From: Pieris napi
Taxonomy: Eukaryota; Arthropoda; Insecta; Lepidoptera; Pieridae
Length of the DNA: 64,000 nucleotides
Assembly: GCF_905475465.1 (NCBI RefSeq)
Contig: NC_062238.1
Coordinates: 11,377,368-11,441,367, forward strand
Direction of reading: 5' to 3'
Of the stretch, positions 54,310 to 64,000 are shown piece after piece. Under the pieces are notes generated by a model. The model saw nothing but the letters and a program-made list of their open reading frames with translations. It was not told the origin of the DNA and searched no databases. A program made the translations under genes and the position numbers. Positions within the stretch are counted from its first letter, which is position 1. The number at the start of each line of letters is the position of its first letter.

Positions 54310-57300
54310 TTAGGCATGACTTGATTCTGTATGACCAATATAGACAGTGTTATCCTCAGCTTCTGATTTTTGAGCCAGAATCATTTGTTCTCTTATTTTC
54401 CATTGTATTAGTGCCTTTTCGCTTTTCATCTTACGAATGCACTTTGCCAGCAACAAGGCAAATATTATCCCGAGAATCTGAAACGAATAATGTATATATT
54501 TCTGTTGGGTAAACAATCAATTCCCAGTTTTAGGATAAATATGACATAAGAAGATAGTTGCTTCACTTGTTCTGAGTGAGTGAGTGTATAACTCATGCAC
54601 AATTTAATTTAATAAACTCTACGCTTTCTCTCTTACGCAGCAATAACATGTCACAGCGAGTACGAATGTAGTAAATATGTAATATGATAAAATTATGTGC
54701 ATAATGTGCACAACATTTATTATGTACATATATATTTTATTTTATTTAGAACTTACACTACACTTAAAAAATCCTGAATGAATGAAAATGTCAAATTTGT
54801 TTTGTCATTTGTTACTGTATGTGTGTATCTTTTATGTATGTATGTTTATTGTAGCTATAGTTCCTCCTAAATAATATAAATAAATAAAGCTCGACTGTCG
54901 CTTATAGAGGTATAAGATAAGTAGCAGTCTCACTTACGGAGGTCCATGATGGAAAAACGACTCTCTCTTACAGAGGTTTCTGTTTCTCGCTAATAGAGGT
55001 TATGGGAGCTTAAAATTACGGGTCCCGGCTATTACTCTCACTTATAGAGTTTTCTCACTTACCCAGGTTTGACTGTATTTCTATTTAATCCCATTAAAAA
55101 GTATATACCTGAATAAACGTGACAGAAACTCCGAGAATGCCGATCACACTGGAGTTTTGCACCAGCATATTGACCAACGCGTTTTGGCAACCAGTACTTC
55201 TTATTCTGGTGCAGTATACGTCACCACTCTTTGCGCAACATGATGTTGGGACCACTATTGTATCCGTGTCGGTACTGATAACTACTGTATCGTGGTAACT
55301 AGTGAAGTTCATCCCAGCGTAATCTTTGTAAGATGTACTACCACAACAGTTGAGCTAAAACAAATGTTACCTACAAAGTTTTCGATAGAAACAACATTGT
55401 AACATACGTCTTATATCGCCAGGAAACTTTTCAAGCGGAAAAAGATATTGGTATTTAAAATATTTTAAAATGCAGTTTTTATAAGAATGTTTCTTTTAAA
55501 AACTAATAGCGGTGTAACACGTCTGAACAGATAGAACTGTTGTATGCAATGAAATTTGCCGATGACTCCCCCTCTCACTTGTCATTGTATATTTGGAGTA
55601 GCAAACCTCCATATTCTAGAGACTTTACATAAGTGAAAAGAGCGTAATTGCATAAAACGTATTACCCTCCTCTCTCATCCCCCTATTAACCCTGTCGGTA
55701 CTACTACTGGTTGGACGCTGTGCTGTTTTAACGAAATTGTTGGATTGTAGAGGCAAGGGCTAACTTCACAGCCTATACCTTGAAAATAGTAAATCCGCCA
55801 GTGCGTCTGAATTTGAATAATAATAAGTCTTGATTTGAGAAGGTACAAAAAGCGGCCCTGAACTGACCAAAAATCTCTGCTATAGCGCAGACGTCCCGGA
55901 AAAAGATTCGATTTAAAAACAACCGCTGAGCATTACTTATATGTATCTTATTTGAAAACGGGTTTGCCAACAGGCATTGCAATACAATATACATCTAGAA
56001 ACAAACAAAAATGAAAACTAATTGCACTCTTTACGTAGCAAACACACCATGCTACTTAGTTATTTCTATAACAAATAGAATACTTAAAAATATAATTAAA
56101 TCACAACACACAATTTTGAGAACTCACCAACACAGCAAAAAATATTTTTTTGTTTACAGTTAGTCGCAAACCTAACTGTGCGAATACGAAACTGAAAATT
56201 AAAAGTATTATTAGTATCCTATTTGAAGTATCTTAATACTTACTGATTTTTGCAAAGCGTCTAATTCGACACTTATTTCGGAGTCTTCCACGTATTGTTC
56301 AACGGGCACCCTGACATAACTACGCAGTTGATTTGTGCTGATGGTGAATGACAAAATGACAACCACGATCTTCAGTATCACCATAATGATCAGGAAAAAT
56401 GCGTACTGAAAAATGGTAAAGTTTTAAAAGTATTAGCTGATAGAACGCGATCTTTAGGTTATGAATTTGATATTGACATTGTTTTACGATGCTGGAGAAT
56501 ATAGTAAAACCCGCATGTCTGACAACAATTTCTGATGTTACATTATTCTACAAAAACAATTAGATCAGCCAGATCAAAAGATTTATTGTTTCATTTTACA
56601 ATATCTATATAGGTACTTATATTTTATGTAGAAACTTATATTTTTAGAAAACATTCATTTTATTAACAATCAAGTAGGTATAGGTACACTATTTACAATT
56701 TTCTTAACCTACAAAGTAATACTAAAAATTATTAAAAAGGAAATCAAAACAAATTTAAAAAGTTTGGTCCCTATAAGCTAAGCAATAAACTACATCGCTA
56801 CATCATTTTTAAAGTTTACTTCAGGTCGAAGAGATCGCCAGGTCGAAGAAAAAATCGAAAATCGGACAAATCAAAAAAGTCCTGGTCATATTACTTAGCA
56901 CATGACAGCGGCTTCATTGAGTTGAATTGCCTCGTAAGTTATGGATTATAATTCCAAAAAACAAATTTTAGTAAAGAGTCCTGGCCAAATCTTTAGTGTT
57001 GTCGGATCTATAATTATGTGTCGGATGTTGAAAGCAAGTGACATTTTAACTTGCGCGTAATTCTCTAATGTTTGTTCAATTACGAACAATGGAACGTAAA
57101 TAACACAACTTATGTTCATGCAATATAAATGTACTTCACGTGTTAGCGATTAAAAAGAGTGGCGGAGAGTTTCTTGCCAGCCCTGCGATTCTGTAATTCA
57201 GAATCGCAGGGCTGGCAAGAAACTCTGAGAGCGACCGCCGATGCAAAAACCGCTGTGTGAAAAGTGAGTTACAGAATCGCTACGCCCTTGACTTGCGAAC

Positions 57301-60300
57301 TGGTAGTAAATGTAAATTTAGAATCAATTTATAATCTTTTCTGTTTACGTTCATAAGTGTAAAGTTATTTTGAGTTTAAGTTAGAAAGTTTTTTATTACT
57401 AATTATTGTAATCCTTAAAATACCACATTTTAGTATTTTAATTTGTAGTTTACGGCTCAGAAATGCGACTGTTACTTAATAATATACGTGTATATATTTG
57501 TGTGTGTATTAAATATGAAGCATTCTATTTTGTCCGGACGCGCAGTGTGTTAACATAGGCACTTCATTTGGCCACAGAAACGACTATAGACGACTCATTG
57601 GTCTAGTGGTTAGTACCCCTGACTGCGAATCCATGGGTCCCGGAATCGATCCCCGGCTGAGACGTACATCGATGTGATGAGCATTTGGTGTTGTACTTAG
57701 GTCTTGGGTGTTTAAATATGTATTTATATGTCTATCTATCTATAATATGTATGTATATCCGTTGCCTAGTACCCATAACACAAGCTTCACCAGCTTAGCA
57801 TGGGACTAGGTTAATTGGTGTGAATTGTCAAAAAAACAGAAACGATATAATTATTTATTATATAGTCGAATTTTTAATTAGACGATATCAACTGACGTTT
57901 ACGGTGTTGTCAGTTTTTAATGAAATAAAAATAGTGTTGTGACAAAGTAAAAACCCCTGAATTAATGATCGGTGATGGCACTAGTCGCCGCCCCGCGCTT
58001 TGTAATAAGACGTCAAAAAACTGATTGTAGTTACATAGTACTAGTACCTAACTTATATCAGAGCACTTTTATACAATTTTGAAATAGAAATAATATTCTT
58101 TTATTGTTTGAAATGATTGACTATTCACACTCATTGTTCATTCATCTGATTGAACAAGAACTGAACGCATCACTATTACTTTAAATGTGGCAACATTATT
58201 TTACAAAGTGACATTAGCTACTGTCAGTTGGCTTAGTCTAATTAAAAATACGACTATAGATCTTAATTCGTCCTGCATGCAAATAAATTAATTGAAGTAT
58301 AATTGCTTATAATAAGATACATACCATGTTCACCAAACACGTGCTCTGTTTAAGACTACCGAAGAATCCAAATAGCGTCACTATGAAGAGTCCCATGCCG
58401 AATAGAACGCACAGTAGGGACGGTGTTACGAAACGACCACTTTTAGCTGCCTCGTAGAAGAAGGAGAAGTTGTGGTAGTGCGTATATACTGATATTCCCA
58501 GCACGACCATAAGACCAGCAATAATCTGTAATATAAAATATTCTTACTTATACTTATGGACTTCTGTTATGGATTGAGGTTCTTAATTTCATTTAGATTT
58601 TCGAAAATTGTCTATTAGACTACTGTTGAATTCTATTGTTGTATCAATATAACTCGATACAAGTTGTATAAAATGAATACCTCAAACAGAATTAGGCGGC
58701 CTCTTCCCAACGATAGTAAGGAAAAGAAACAAAATGCAAAAAGTATGAAACTACTGATATTTTTTTTATGTAATAGGAGGCAAACGGGCTTACGTGATGT
58801 TAAGTCCTCCGCCCATGGACATTCACATTGCCATAAGGCTCGCAAGTGCGTTGCCGGTCTTTCAAGAATTGGTACGCTCTTTTCTTGCCGGACCCTAAGT
58901 CGAATTGGTTCGGAAATACTCCGATGGGCAGCTGGTTCCACATAGCGGTGGTGCGCTTCAAAGAATTGCCTTAAAACGCTCAGTTGTGGAACGTCGAGGT
59001 GATACGGATGGTATAATCTCAACGTCTTTGATGGTATTATCGTTCTATGTATATTGTATATACAATTACCTGTGTAAAATACTTTTATAAACAAGTATAT
59101 ACATATATAATATATTTGATACACATGAAACTTAAGTATGTAAATAGAAATTGAAGAGAGTAATTATTGAGCTTCTTCCCAGTTCTCTCTCTACTTTCTG
59201 AACGGGTAGGAAAACAGTTGACGATTTTTTGATACAATAAAATGGATATTTAGGTAAAAAGAAAGTGCACTAGCACCTGAGATTCCCTGTGTAGTGGGCA
59301 GCCAGTCTCTTCCTTTTGACAGGATAATGGCAATAATTCTACATAACATATTTTATAATTAAACTATTGTTGCACAATAAGTATTTTTTGTTTCAGCACA
59401 GGACAGGTTGAGATGTTGTTTAAGAATTAGTGAATGTGTCAAGTTATGAATCGTTAGTGATTTTTTTTATGGCTCTGGCACGGTTTGTGCATTAGCCAGC
59501 GTCAAGTATAAGATTTTTTTTTGAAGTTATACTTCTTTAGGCGCGTTATGAAAAATTGATGAGAGTGAAATTTTACGATGCGCGCGCACCTGAGACACAA
59601 AGTTGTCAGTGTGATTATAGCGTGCGCGAGCGAGATGGGAATAAGACAATCTACAAGTAAAAAGAAATAGAATATGCGTGAAGTTAGCAGCTATGCCAAG
59701 AATGTTGAATGAACATAATGACATTTACCTTTTAAACAAATAAAGGAGTTTTAATTATTTTTTCAAAGAAATTTAGCAATGCTTTTTCACAAAGACCTAT
59801 TGTTACTTAGTTAAAAGGTTATGAAACATACGTAGTTATTAAATTGAATGAATAATATAATATTATTAAATTATTAACGTTAAATATTTGTTATTAATTA
59901 TTTAATATTTTAAAAAAATAAAGAAAGCCAAGGAAGTATAACTTCTTACGCGCGTACATAAGTACACGCACCCTTTTTTTATAATTCGTGCTTGCCTTAG
60001 AACTTTCGACCATGTCCTCCATGTACGGTTTAGGCACTCGCCCGGTACCGCTCCCAAAGGCCGAGAACAAATTTTAAATTAAATTAACTTGCCCCCGAAC
60101 CGGGAATCGGACCCGGTACCCCTCACCTATCTGCCACTTATTAAGACCGCAAAGAAAGTATTTAAAGATGAAAAAATAATAAGTGTCGGAATTCAATTTA
60201 TAATTATTTGATAATTTATGTAGGTACGTAACCCTGTACGTAATTAATTTCAGTTGTTATCTTACTCGTATAGTCAAGCGATGTGTGTAATAAAAACATA

Positions 60301-61840
60301 TGTTTATTTCAATATGATTACCTTTTGTATAGTTGTTTTGTAGGTTCACCCGGCTGTGTACCTTGACTTTCTGTCTATGTGCGCATTTAACATTCGGGCT
60401 TGCCTAAGACCCAAAAAGTCGACAGCGTGCCTGATCACCTACTTGCACTATTAGATTGACAAACGATCATGAAACAGATACAAAAATCTGAGGCCCAGAC
60501 CTAAAAAGGTTGTAGCGCCACTATTTTTTTTAACTTTTGTATAAGAAATTGCTTATAGACCTTTTTTTTTTTATAGAACGGGGGGCAAACGGGCAGGAGG
60601 CTCACCTGATGTTAAGTGATACCGCCACCCATGGACACTCTCAAGGCCAGAGGGCTCGCGAGTGCGTTGCCGGCCTTTTAAGAATTGGTACGCTCTTTTC
60701 TTGAAGGACCCTAAGTCGAATTGGTTCGGAAATAAATAGAACTTTTATTTAGTTCCATTCTCACGACATTGCAGCAACCTTTTGACGAAAACAAGTCAAA
60801 AAGTATATCTTATAATATTTCCAAAGACTTCGAGATCTTTCTATTCAGAGGTTTCAGTTCTGTATTACGTCTTTGCTATTTGTTTTTGCTGTCTTTATTC
60901 TAGTTATCACAGAAGACCGAAGAGCTGGCAGCTACCTCGGATAAAGAATTAGTCTAGCTATTCAAAGGGGGAACGCTGCCAGTATCTTCGAAACCTTGCC
61001 TAAAGGAACTCCTTTTAATAGTTAGTATTAGTTATTGTTTTTTGTTATATTCATTTATGTTAGTGATCGTTATAATTGTATGCAATGAGGTAGACGTGAA
61101 AATTATTAATAGACGTTACAAGAGACATTTTAAAAATAAAACTTTAATCAGCCTGAACTATGTCAATTGCTAACGATGTTACACTTCACTATACGAATCA
61201 GTGTTAATTGCGCATTTATCTGCAAACTAACCCTAATACTGGCGCACAGGTAGAGTTCGAACACACAGTCTTAGGAATGAGACTATCTGCGCAAAAACTT
61301 TACTGATAGGCATTATTTTTTCCTCAGTGGCGTAATAAAACTATCATATCTTAATAAAAATTTCTTGAGCGTAACATAACATTTGCTTTATAATATAATT
61401 ATCATTTTTAATAGGAGTATTGGATCCGTCGCTTGGATCTGTATGAAGGATCTGCTCTCGTGAGGTCAGGTCAGACAAGCGTCCCATCGGAGTGCGAGTA
61501 TGTCCCTTCATTTCATAAAAATGACTTGGAGTACTTTTTGGTCTCTTTCTTAGACATTAAAACGGTACAGCAATAACACTTATACTCACTAATCTATTGT
61601 GTAAGATTAGTGAGTGTAAGTGTAAGTAGTGTTAGTCTCCTACTCCTCAGTAAAGATAAACGCCGCTGTCAAATTTGCCGATACGATATTACAAAACAAA
61701 GGTATTATATAAATTAAATTCGAAATAATACTCACAATAAACATAGTTGTTATTGTTAAAAGCAGGAACCTTATAGACTTCATCGTGTATTCCGACTCAG
61801 TTTTGAAGTGAATCTTCTGCGAGTGTTTGTTAAGCGTCAT
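54310..61840 (-). CDS. Tetraspanin, five coding exons (about 293 aa)
   Basis: Four-pass membrane organiser protein. Exons in gene order: 61840-61736, 58525-58325, 56405-56244, 55354-55109, 54477-54310 (TAA). All borders are AG/GT and all junctions phase 0. The four hydrophobic segments are IRFLLLTITTMFI-IIAGLMVV (TM1, across exons 1/2), SLLCVLFGMGLFIVTLFGFF (TM2), YAFFLIIMVILKIVVVILSF (TM3) and VIGILGVSVTFIQ-ILGIIFALLLA (TM4, across exons 4/5). The large extracellular loop has the signature CCG (LNCCGSTSY), SCC, YC and GC, six cysteines in all, as in CD63/CD151-type members. The start is the ATG at 61840 (MTLNKHSQK); a later in-frame Met (MKSIRFLLL) is an alternative. The N-terminal tail is slightly long. 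Introns hold SINE, LINE and pogo-like repeats. The exact paralogue is not assigned. Confidence 0.9.
54897..55076 (-). mobile_element. Pogo/Tigger-like transposon end with six iterated 15-mers
   Basis: Six degenerate copies of CTCRCTTATAGAGGT lie at 54897, 54929, 54963, 54986, 55037 and 55054. The segment ends in AGGTTTGACTGTA, i.e. TACAGTCAAACCT on the minus strand, a terminus typical of pogo/Tigger elements. Only one end is found, so it is a truncated relic in tetraspanin intron 4. Confidence 0.5.
56690..56810 (-). repeat. LINE 3'-end fragment
   Basis: Minus-strand text resembles the 3' UTR of the element at 63100-63230 (AACTTTTTAAATTTGTTTTG, then GTAGGTTAAGAAAATTGTAAA). It is in tetraspanin intron 2. 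Confidence 0.45.
57166..57226. repeat. Perfect 28-bp hairpin
   Basis: Arms 57166-57193 and 57199-57226 are exact reverse complements (core TTGCCAGCCCTGCGATTCTG) with a 5-nt loop TAATT. It opens a family A LINE-tail copy (GAACTGGTAGTAAATGTAAA at 57297), so it may be an inverted duplication of the repeat's own sequence. Confidence 0.9.
57290..57395 (+). repeat. LINE 3'-end fragment (family A, second copy)
   Basis: Matches positions 2-118 of the window (GAACTGGTAGTAAATGTAAA ... GTTCATAAGTGTAAAG). It lies in tetraspanin intron 2. Confidence 0.6.
57590..57835 (+). repeat. tRNA-derived SINE with A and B boxes
   Basis: A box GGTCTAGTGGTTAGTACCCC and B box GGAATCGATCCCC sit at tRNA spacing, followed by a non-tRNA body (GATGTGATGAGCATTTGGTG), TATGTATGTATA repeats and the 3' part TAGCATGGGACTAGGTTAAT. 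The 4060-4245 element is the same family reversed. It is in tetraspanin intron 2. Confidence 0.75.
58775..58990 (-). repeat. CR1/Zenon-type LINE 3' end with a little ORF2
   Basis: Same text as the 8815 family, reversed (ATGGACATTCACATTGCC, GCAAGTGCGTTGCCGG), extending upstream into what looks like the C-terminal codons of the LINE ORF2. It is in tetraspanin intron 1. Confidence 0.6.
59940..60140 (-). repeat. Possible tRNA-derived SINE
   Basis: The minus strand carries GTACCGGGTCCGATTCCCGG, a B-box-like motif. A clear A box was not found. The rest is unassigned. Confidence 0.35.
60375..60535 (+). repeat. Dispersed lepidopteran-type repeat (family B, second copy)
   Basis: TTCGGGCTTGCCTAAGACCC, ATCACCTACTTGCACTATTA and AGGCCCAGACCTAAAAAGG match the family seen at 2225. 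It is in tetraspanin intron 1. Confidence 0.65.
60560..60740 (-). repeat. CR1/Zenon-type LINE 3' end
   Basis: Reverse-orientation copy with GGCAGGAGGCTCACCTGATG, CCACCCATGGACACTCTC and GCGAGTGCGTTGCCGGCC. Confidence 0.65.
60890..61090 (+). pseudogene. LINE-linked ORF C-terminal remnant
   Basis: One frame reads TEDRRAGSYLG, stop, RISLAIQRGNAASIFETLPKG. It is the same C-terminal block as the element at 63030-63110 (QRISIAIQRGNAASxx), diverged. It is in tetraspanin intron 1. Confidence 0.5.
61200..61320 (-). repeat. tRNA-derived SINE fragment
   Basis: The minus strand shows GTGTGTTCGAACTCTACC, a B-box-like motif, with no clear A box. Confidence 0.35.
61576..61623. repeat. 20-bp hairpin, one mismatch
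   Basis: Arms ACACTTATACTCACTAATCT-like (61576-61595) and AGATTAGTGAGTGTAAGTGT (61604-61623), loop of 8 nt, just inside tetraspanin intron 1, about 110 bp from the exon 1 donor. Confidence 0.7.
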
Positions 61841-62255
61841 TTTCACGGATTTTCTTACTAGCACGTTCGACTTGTATCCTCACTGAATCACGAATGATTT
61901 TATATCAAAGATAACACGATTGATAGATATGTTTTGGTAAAGTTAATTTTGTCTTTGATAACGTAACACGTCCTCGCACGATTAAGTATGAAATACTAAG
62001 ACGTAAATTATTTGTGTACTCATTAGCATAACAGACATAGGAAGCCATCTTGATTAAGTCAGTTTCCAATGACTTGCTGCGTTTAGCCTTAGAACGTGAA
62101 AATGTGACGTCATACTGTCAATTAGTGACGTGAAGGCTATTGATAGTTAAATGCCTTTTGAGTCGTTTGCGCAACAACTAATAAAATTTAATTTTTAAAA
62201 TAAGATTTCATTCTGGATTTTATTATCAAGAATACACATACTTCTACATAAGGCA
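61841..62255. other. Upstream region of the tetraspanin
   Basis: It should hold the promoter and 5' UTR of the tetraspanin. No definite TATA box or known site was singled out. Confidence 0.35.
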
Positions 62256-62261
62256 GTCTTC

Positions 62262-62345
62262 ATTGTCTTCCATCTTGTATTTGTTTCAATATTCGAACCC
62301 TGTACCTGTATGTTACCACTGCGCCACGGAGATGGTAACTAAATT
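62262..62345 (-). repeat. tRNA-derived SINE head
   Basis: On the minus strand CCGTGGCGCAGTGGTAAC (A box) and ACAGGGTTCGAATATTG (B box) stand close together, in the tRNA order. The acceptor stem does not close, so it is not called a tRNA gene. Confidence 0.55.
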
Positions 62346-62499
62346 TACTTCTTATAGTAAAACTCTTAGATCTCTTCTTCCGGGTGTTAGTAACACCGGA
62401 CTTAAAGTGGGACCCACTCGAGACATAAGTTAGATGAATCACAGTATAAAATCAAAATACATATAATCATTAAGTAAGGAACGTCATAAATGAATGTAC

Positions 62500-62575
62500 G
62501 TTTACATTTACGGCCAGTTCTCAAATCAAGGCCGTAGAACCGACGAGAAGAACTGGCAATAAGCACTCCGTTACT
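62500..62575 (-). repeat. Family A LINE fragment
   Basis: Reversed copy of TTGCCAGTTCTTCTCGTCGG and GAACTGG...TAAATGTAAACG text found at 57170-57310 and at the window start. Confidence 0.45.
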
Positions 62576-62719
62576 CTATTAAACCAATTCATCTTAAAGC
62601 AATTAATTATAAAAAAAGCGTTGACCAATGACCCCCATCAGCATATGCATGGCGAAATGATAAAGACAGTAAATTCACCATAGATGCAAAGAATTGCTTC
62701 AAACGTTGACTTTTAAATG

Positions 62720-63255
62720 TTCCAGCTATTTTGGAGCCAACAGGCATAGCAAGAGACGATAGCAAGCGACCGGATTTCGTTGATCCCTTGGAAGATGGGA
62801 CGGGCTTTGGTATGGGATGCTACTTGTGTGGATACGTTTGCCCCGTCTCACCTGCCTCGGACAAGCAAAAAAGCTGGGCCGACCGCAGAGCAGGCGAAAA
62901 ATAATAAACGGCTAAAATATAAGTCTTTCCTTCAACTTCGGTTTAGTTCCCTTTGGAGTAGAGACTCTTGGGCCGTGGGGTTCAAGTGCACAGGCGCTAA
63001 TTAAAGATTTAAGTTGGCGCCTTGTAGATAGTACCGGTGACCTCAATGCTGGTCCTTTCCTCGCTCAACGAATAAGTATCGCAATACAGCGAGGAAATGC
63101 TGCCAGCGTTTAAGGTACAGAGACCAAACTTTTTAAAATTGTTTTGATTTTCTTCTTATTAGTTTTTAATTATTTTTATTATTACTATGTAGGTTAAGGA
63201 AATTGTAAATTTTGTATTTATTATTGTTATGATTACTATCTAATAAACATCATTA
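62720..63255 (+). pseudogene. Retroelement remnant with KRPD...LVWDATCVDT nuclease-like block
   Basis: The first frame reads KRPDF, then after a shift IPWKMGRALVWDATCVDTFAP and HLPRTSKKAG...EQAKNNKRLKYKS. A further shift leads to QRISIAIQRGNAAS at about 63065-63105. RPD followed by an LVWDxT strand resembles a PD-(D/E)XK nuclease core, and I recall this module at the C-terminus of retroelement polyproteins in many invertebrates, but the exact clade is uncertain. Several frameshifts make it inactive. Related fragments lie at 3484, 4690, 56690 and 60890. Confidence 0.5.
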
Positions 63256-64000
63256 CTCTTAGATAATTATTTTTAGTTTTATATTGAGACATTTTGTTCA
63301 ATGTTTTTTTTAATTATTATTAGTCCTTTTTATTTCAGTAACCCTTTTTAAATATAGTACAGAACAAAATATTTGGTCAAATGTGTCCTGGTACACTTAG
63401 GCCTCTTCAAGCTTTCTCGATTTATTTGTTTCCCAGGTTACTCTACACAGCGCCATCTGTGGGTTCCAGATCAACCCTCCATCGCCTGTCCTGTCTACCT
63501 CTTATTCTTTTCTCATCTCTTGACTCCCATTCCCAAGACTCAAGACTTTCTGTTGTGAGGCATGGCAGATGTTGTTCTTGAATGTTTTTAAAACCTATCT
63601 TAAATATAATCCAGAACTGTTGTTTTGGATTGGTTTAGTATTGATATTGGAAAATATTCACTTATATGTATTGCTATTAATTGATAATACTTATAATTTT
63701 TATCCGAAAACAATTTTGTATCGCGTACCAAGTTCTTTGATAATGCGACATGTCTTATCTCTGATACCTGCTTATCAGCTTTATCTAGAATTATGTTTAA
63801 ATGGAGCGACATGCAAATAAGTCATGTTCGACGTGACACCAATTATGAAAATCCTTTCCATATTTCCTTTAAAAACTTATTACGTAATGGCCAAGAGTTC
63901 ATTTTTATTGAGACACTAGTAGACTCGGCCAAGCGTTGCTGTGGCTAAGATTTTTGTTATATTACATAGTAGTAAACTTTTCAAAAGAAAAGGTAGGAGA
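63256..64000. other. Unassigned terminal stretch
   Basis: Only short overlapping ORFs without recognisable domains. A C/T-rich portion (63470-63550) may be a further LINE fragment. Nothing else supportable. Confidence 0.35.

Noticed and set aside
57590..57665. True tRNA gene
   Set aside because: A and B boxes are present but the acceptor stem does not pair and a SINE body follows.
58633..59124. 163-aa minus-strand ORF in tetraspanin intron 1
   Set aside because: It overlaps a CR1-type 3' end and low-complexity flanks; at most a scrap of LINE ORF2.
1..64000. CRISPR array, bacterial operon or prophage-type system
   Set aside because: No regularly spaced repeats with unique spacers; genes have spliceosomal introns and the repeats are those of an insect genome.

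Overview
Eukaryotic nuclear DNA, AT-rich and intron-bearing. It is almost certainly from a moth or butterfly: many dispersed repeats are of types I recognise as characteristic of Lepidoptera (Helitrons ending in GGTCAGCTAGT-like 3' ends, CR1/Zenon-type 3' ends, tRNA-derived SINEs, a DD34D mariner), and the host proteins look insect-like. No database search was possible, so the order is an inference.

Layout. 1-12.3 kb (+): the last twelve coding exons of an EMAP/EML-type WD40 microtubule-associated protein; its 5' part lies outside the window, and its introns are full of repeats (MITE, Helitron, CR1-type tails, SINEs, RTE remnant). 12.6-16.5 kb: mobile-element debris, with a complete-ended but dead mariner and two tandem 5S-rRNA-like sequences. 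16.6-41.5 kb (-): two tandem cubilin genes. Each is one uninterrupted 11,295-bp ORF (3,764 aa; 8 EGF and 27 CUB domains by my count). The copies are nearly identical except for the last three CUB domains, and they share a short conserved block upstream of each ATG. 42.6-44.4 kb: a large palindromic (foldback) element carrying the terminal exon and intron of an unidentified acidic protein. 44.4-46.4 kb (-): a deletion derivative of a Jockey-like LINE. 46.9-52.3 kb: a TIR transposon with a 3-bp target duplication, into which a CR1-like LINE (zinc-finger/FP-like ORF1, EN-RT ORF2) is nested. 52.4-54.1 kb (+): ALKBH4, two exons, with a Helitron in its intron. 54.3-61.8 kb (-): a five-exon tetraspanin convergent with ALKBH4, with repeat-filled introns. 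61.9-64 kb: more LINE and SINE fragments and no gene that I can support.

The host genes do not form a pathway: a cytoskeletal protein, a duplicated endocytic receptor, a 2-oxoglutarate dioxygenase and a membrane-organising tetraspanin. The most interesting content is the giant intronless cubilin pair with its apparent gene-conversion boundary, the foldback element with captured exons, the nested transposon abutting ALKBH4, and the 5S-like pair. Exon boundaries were set by hand from GT/AG sites, phase agreement and family resemblance. Repeat family names are from memory and are approximate.
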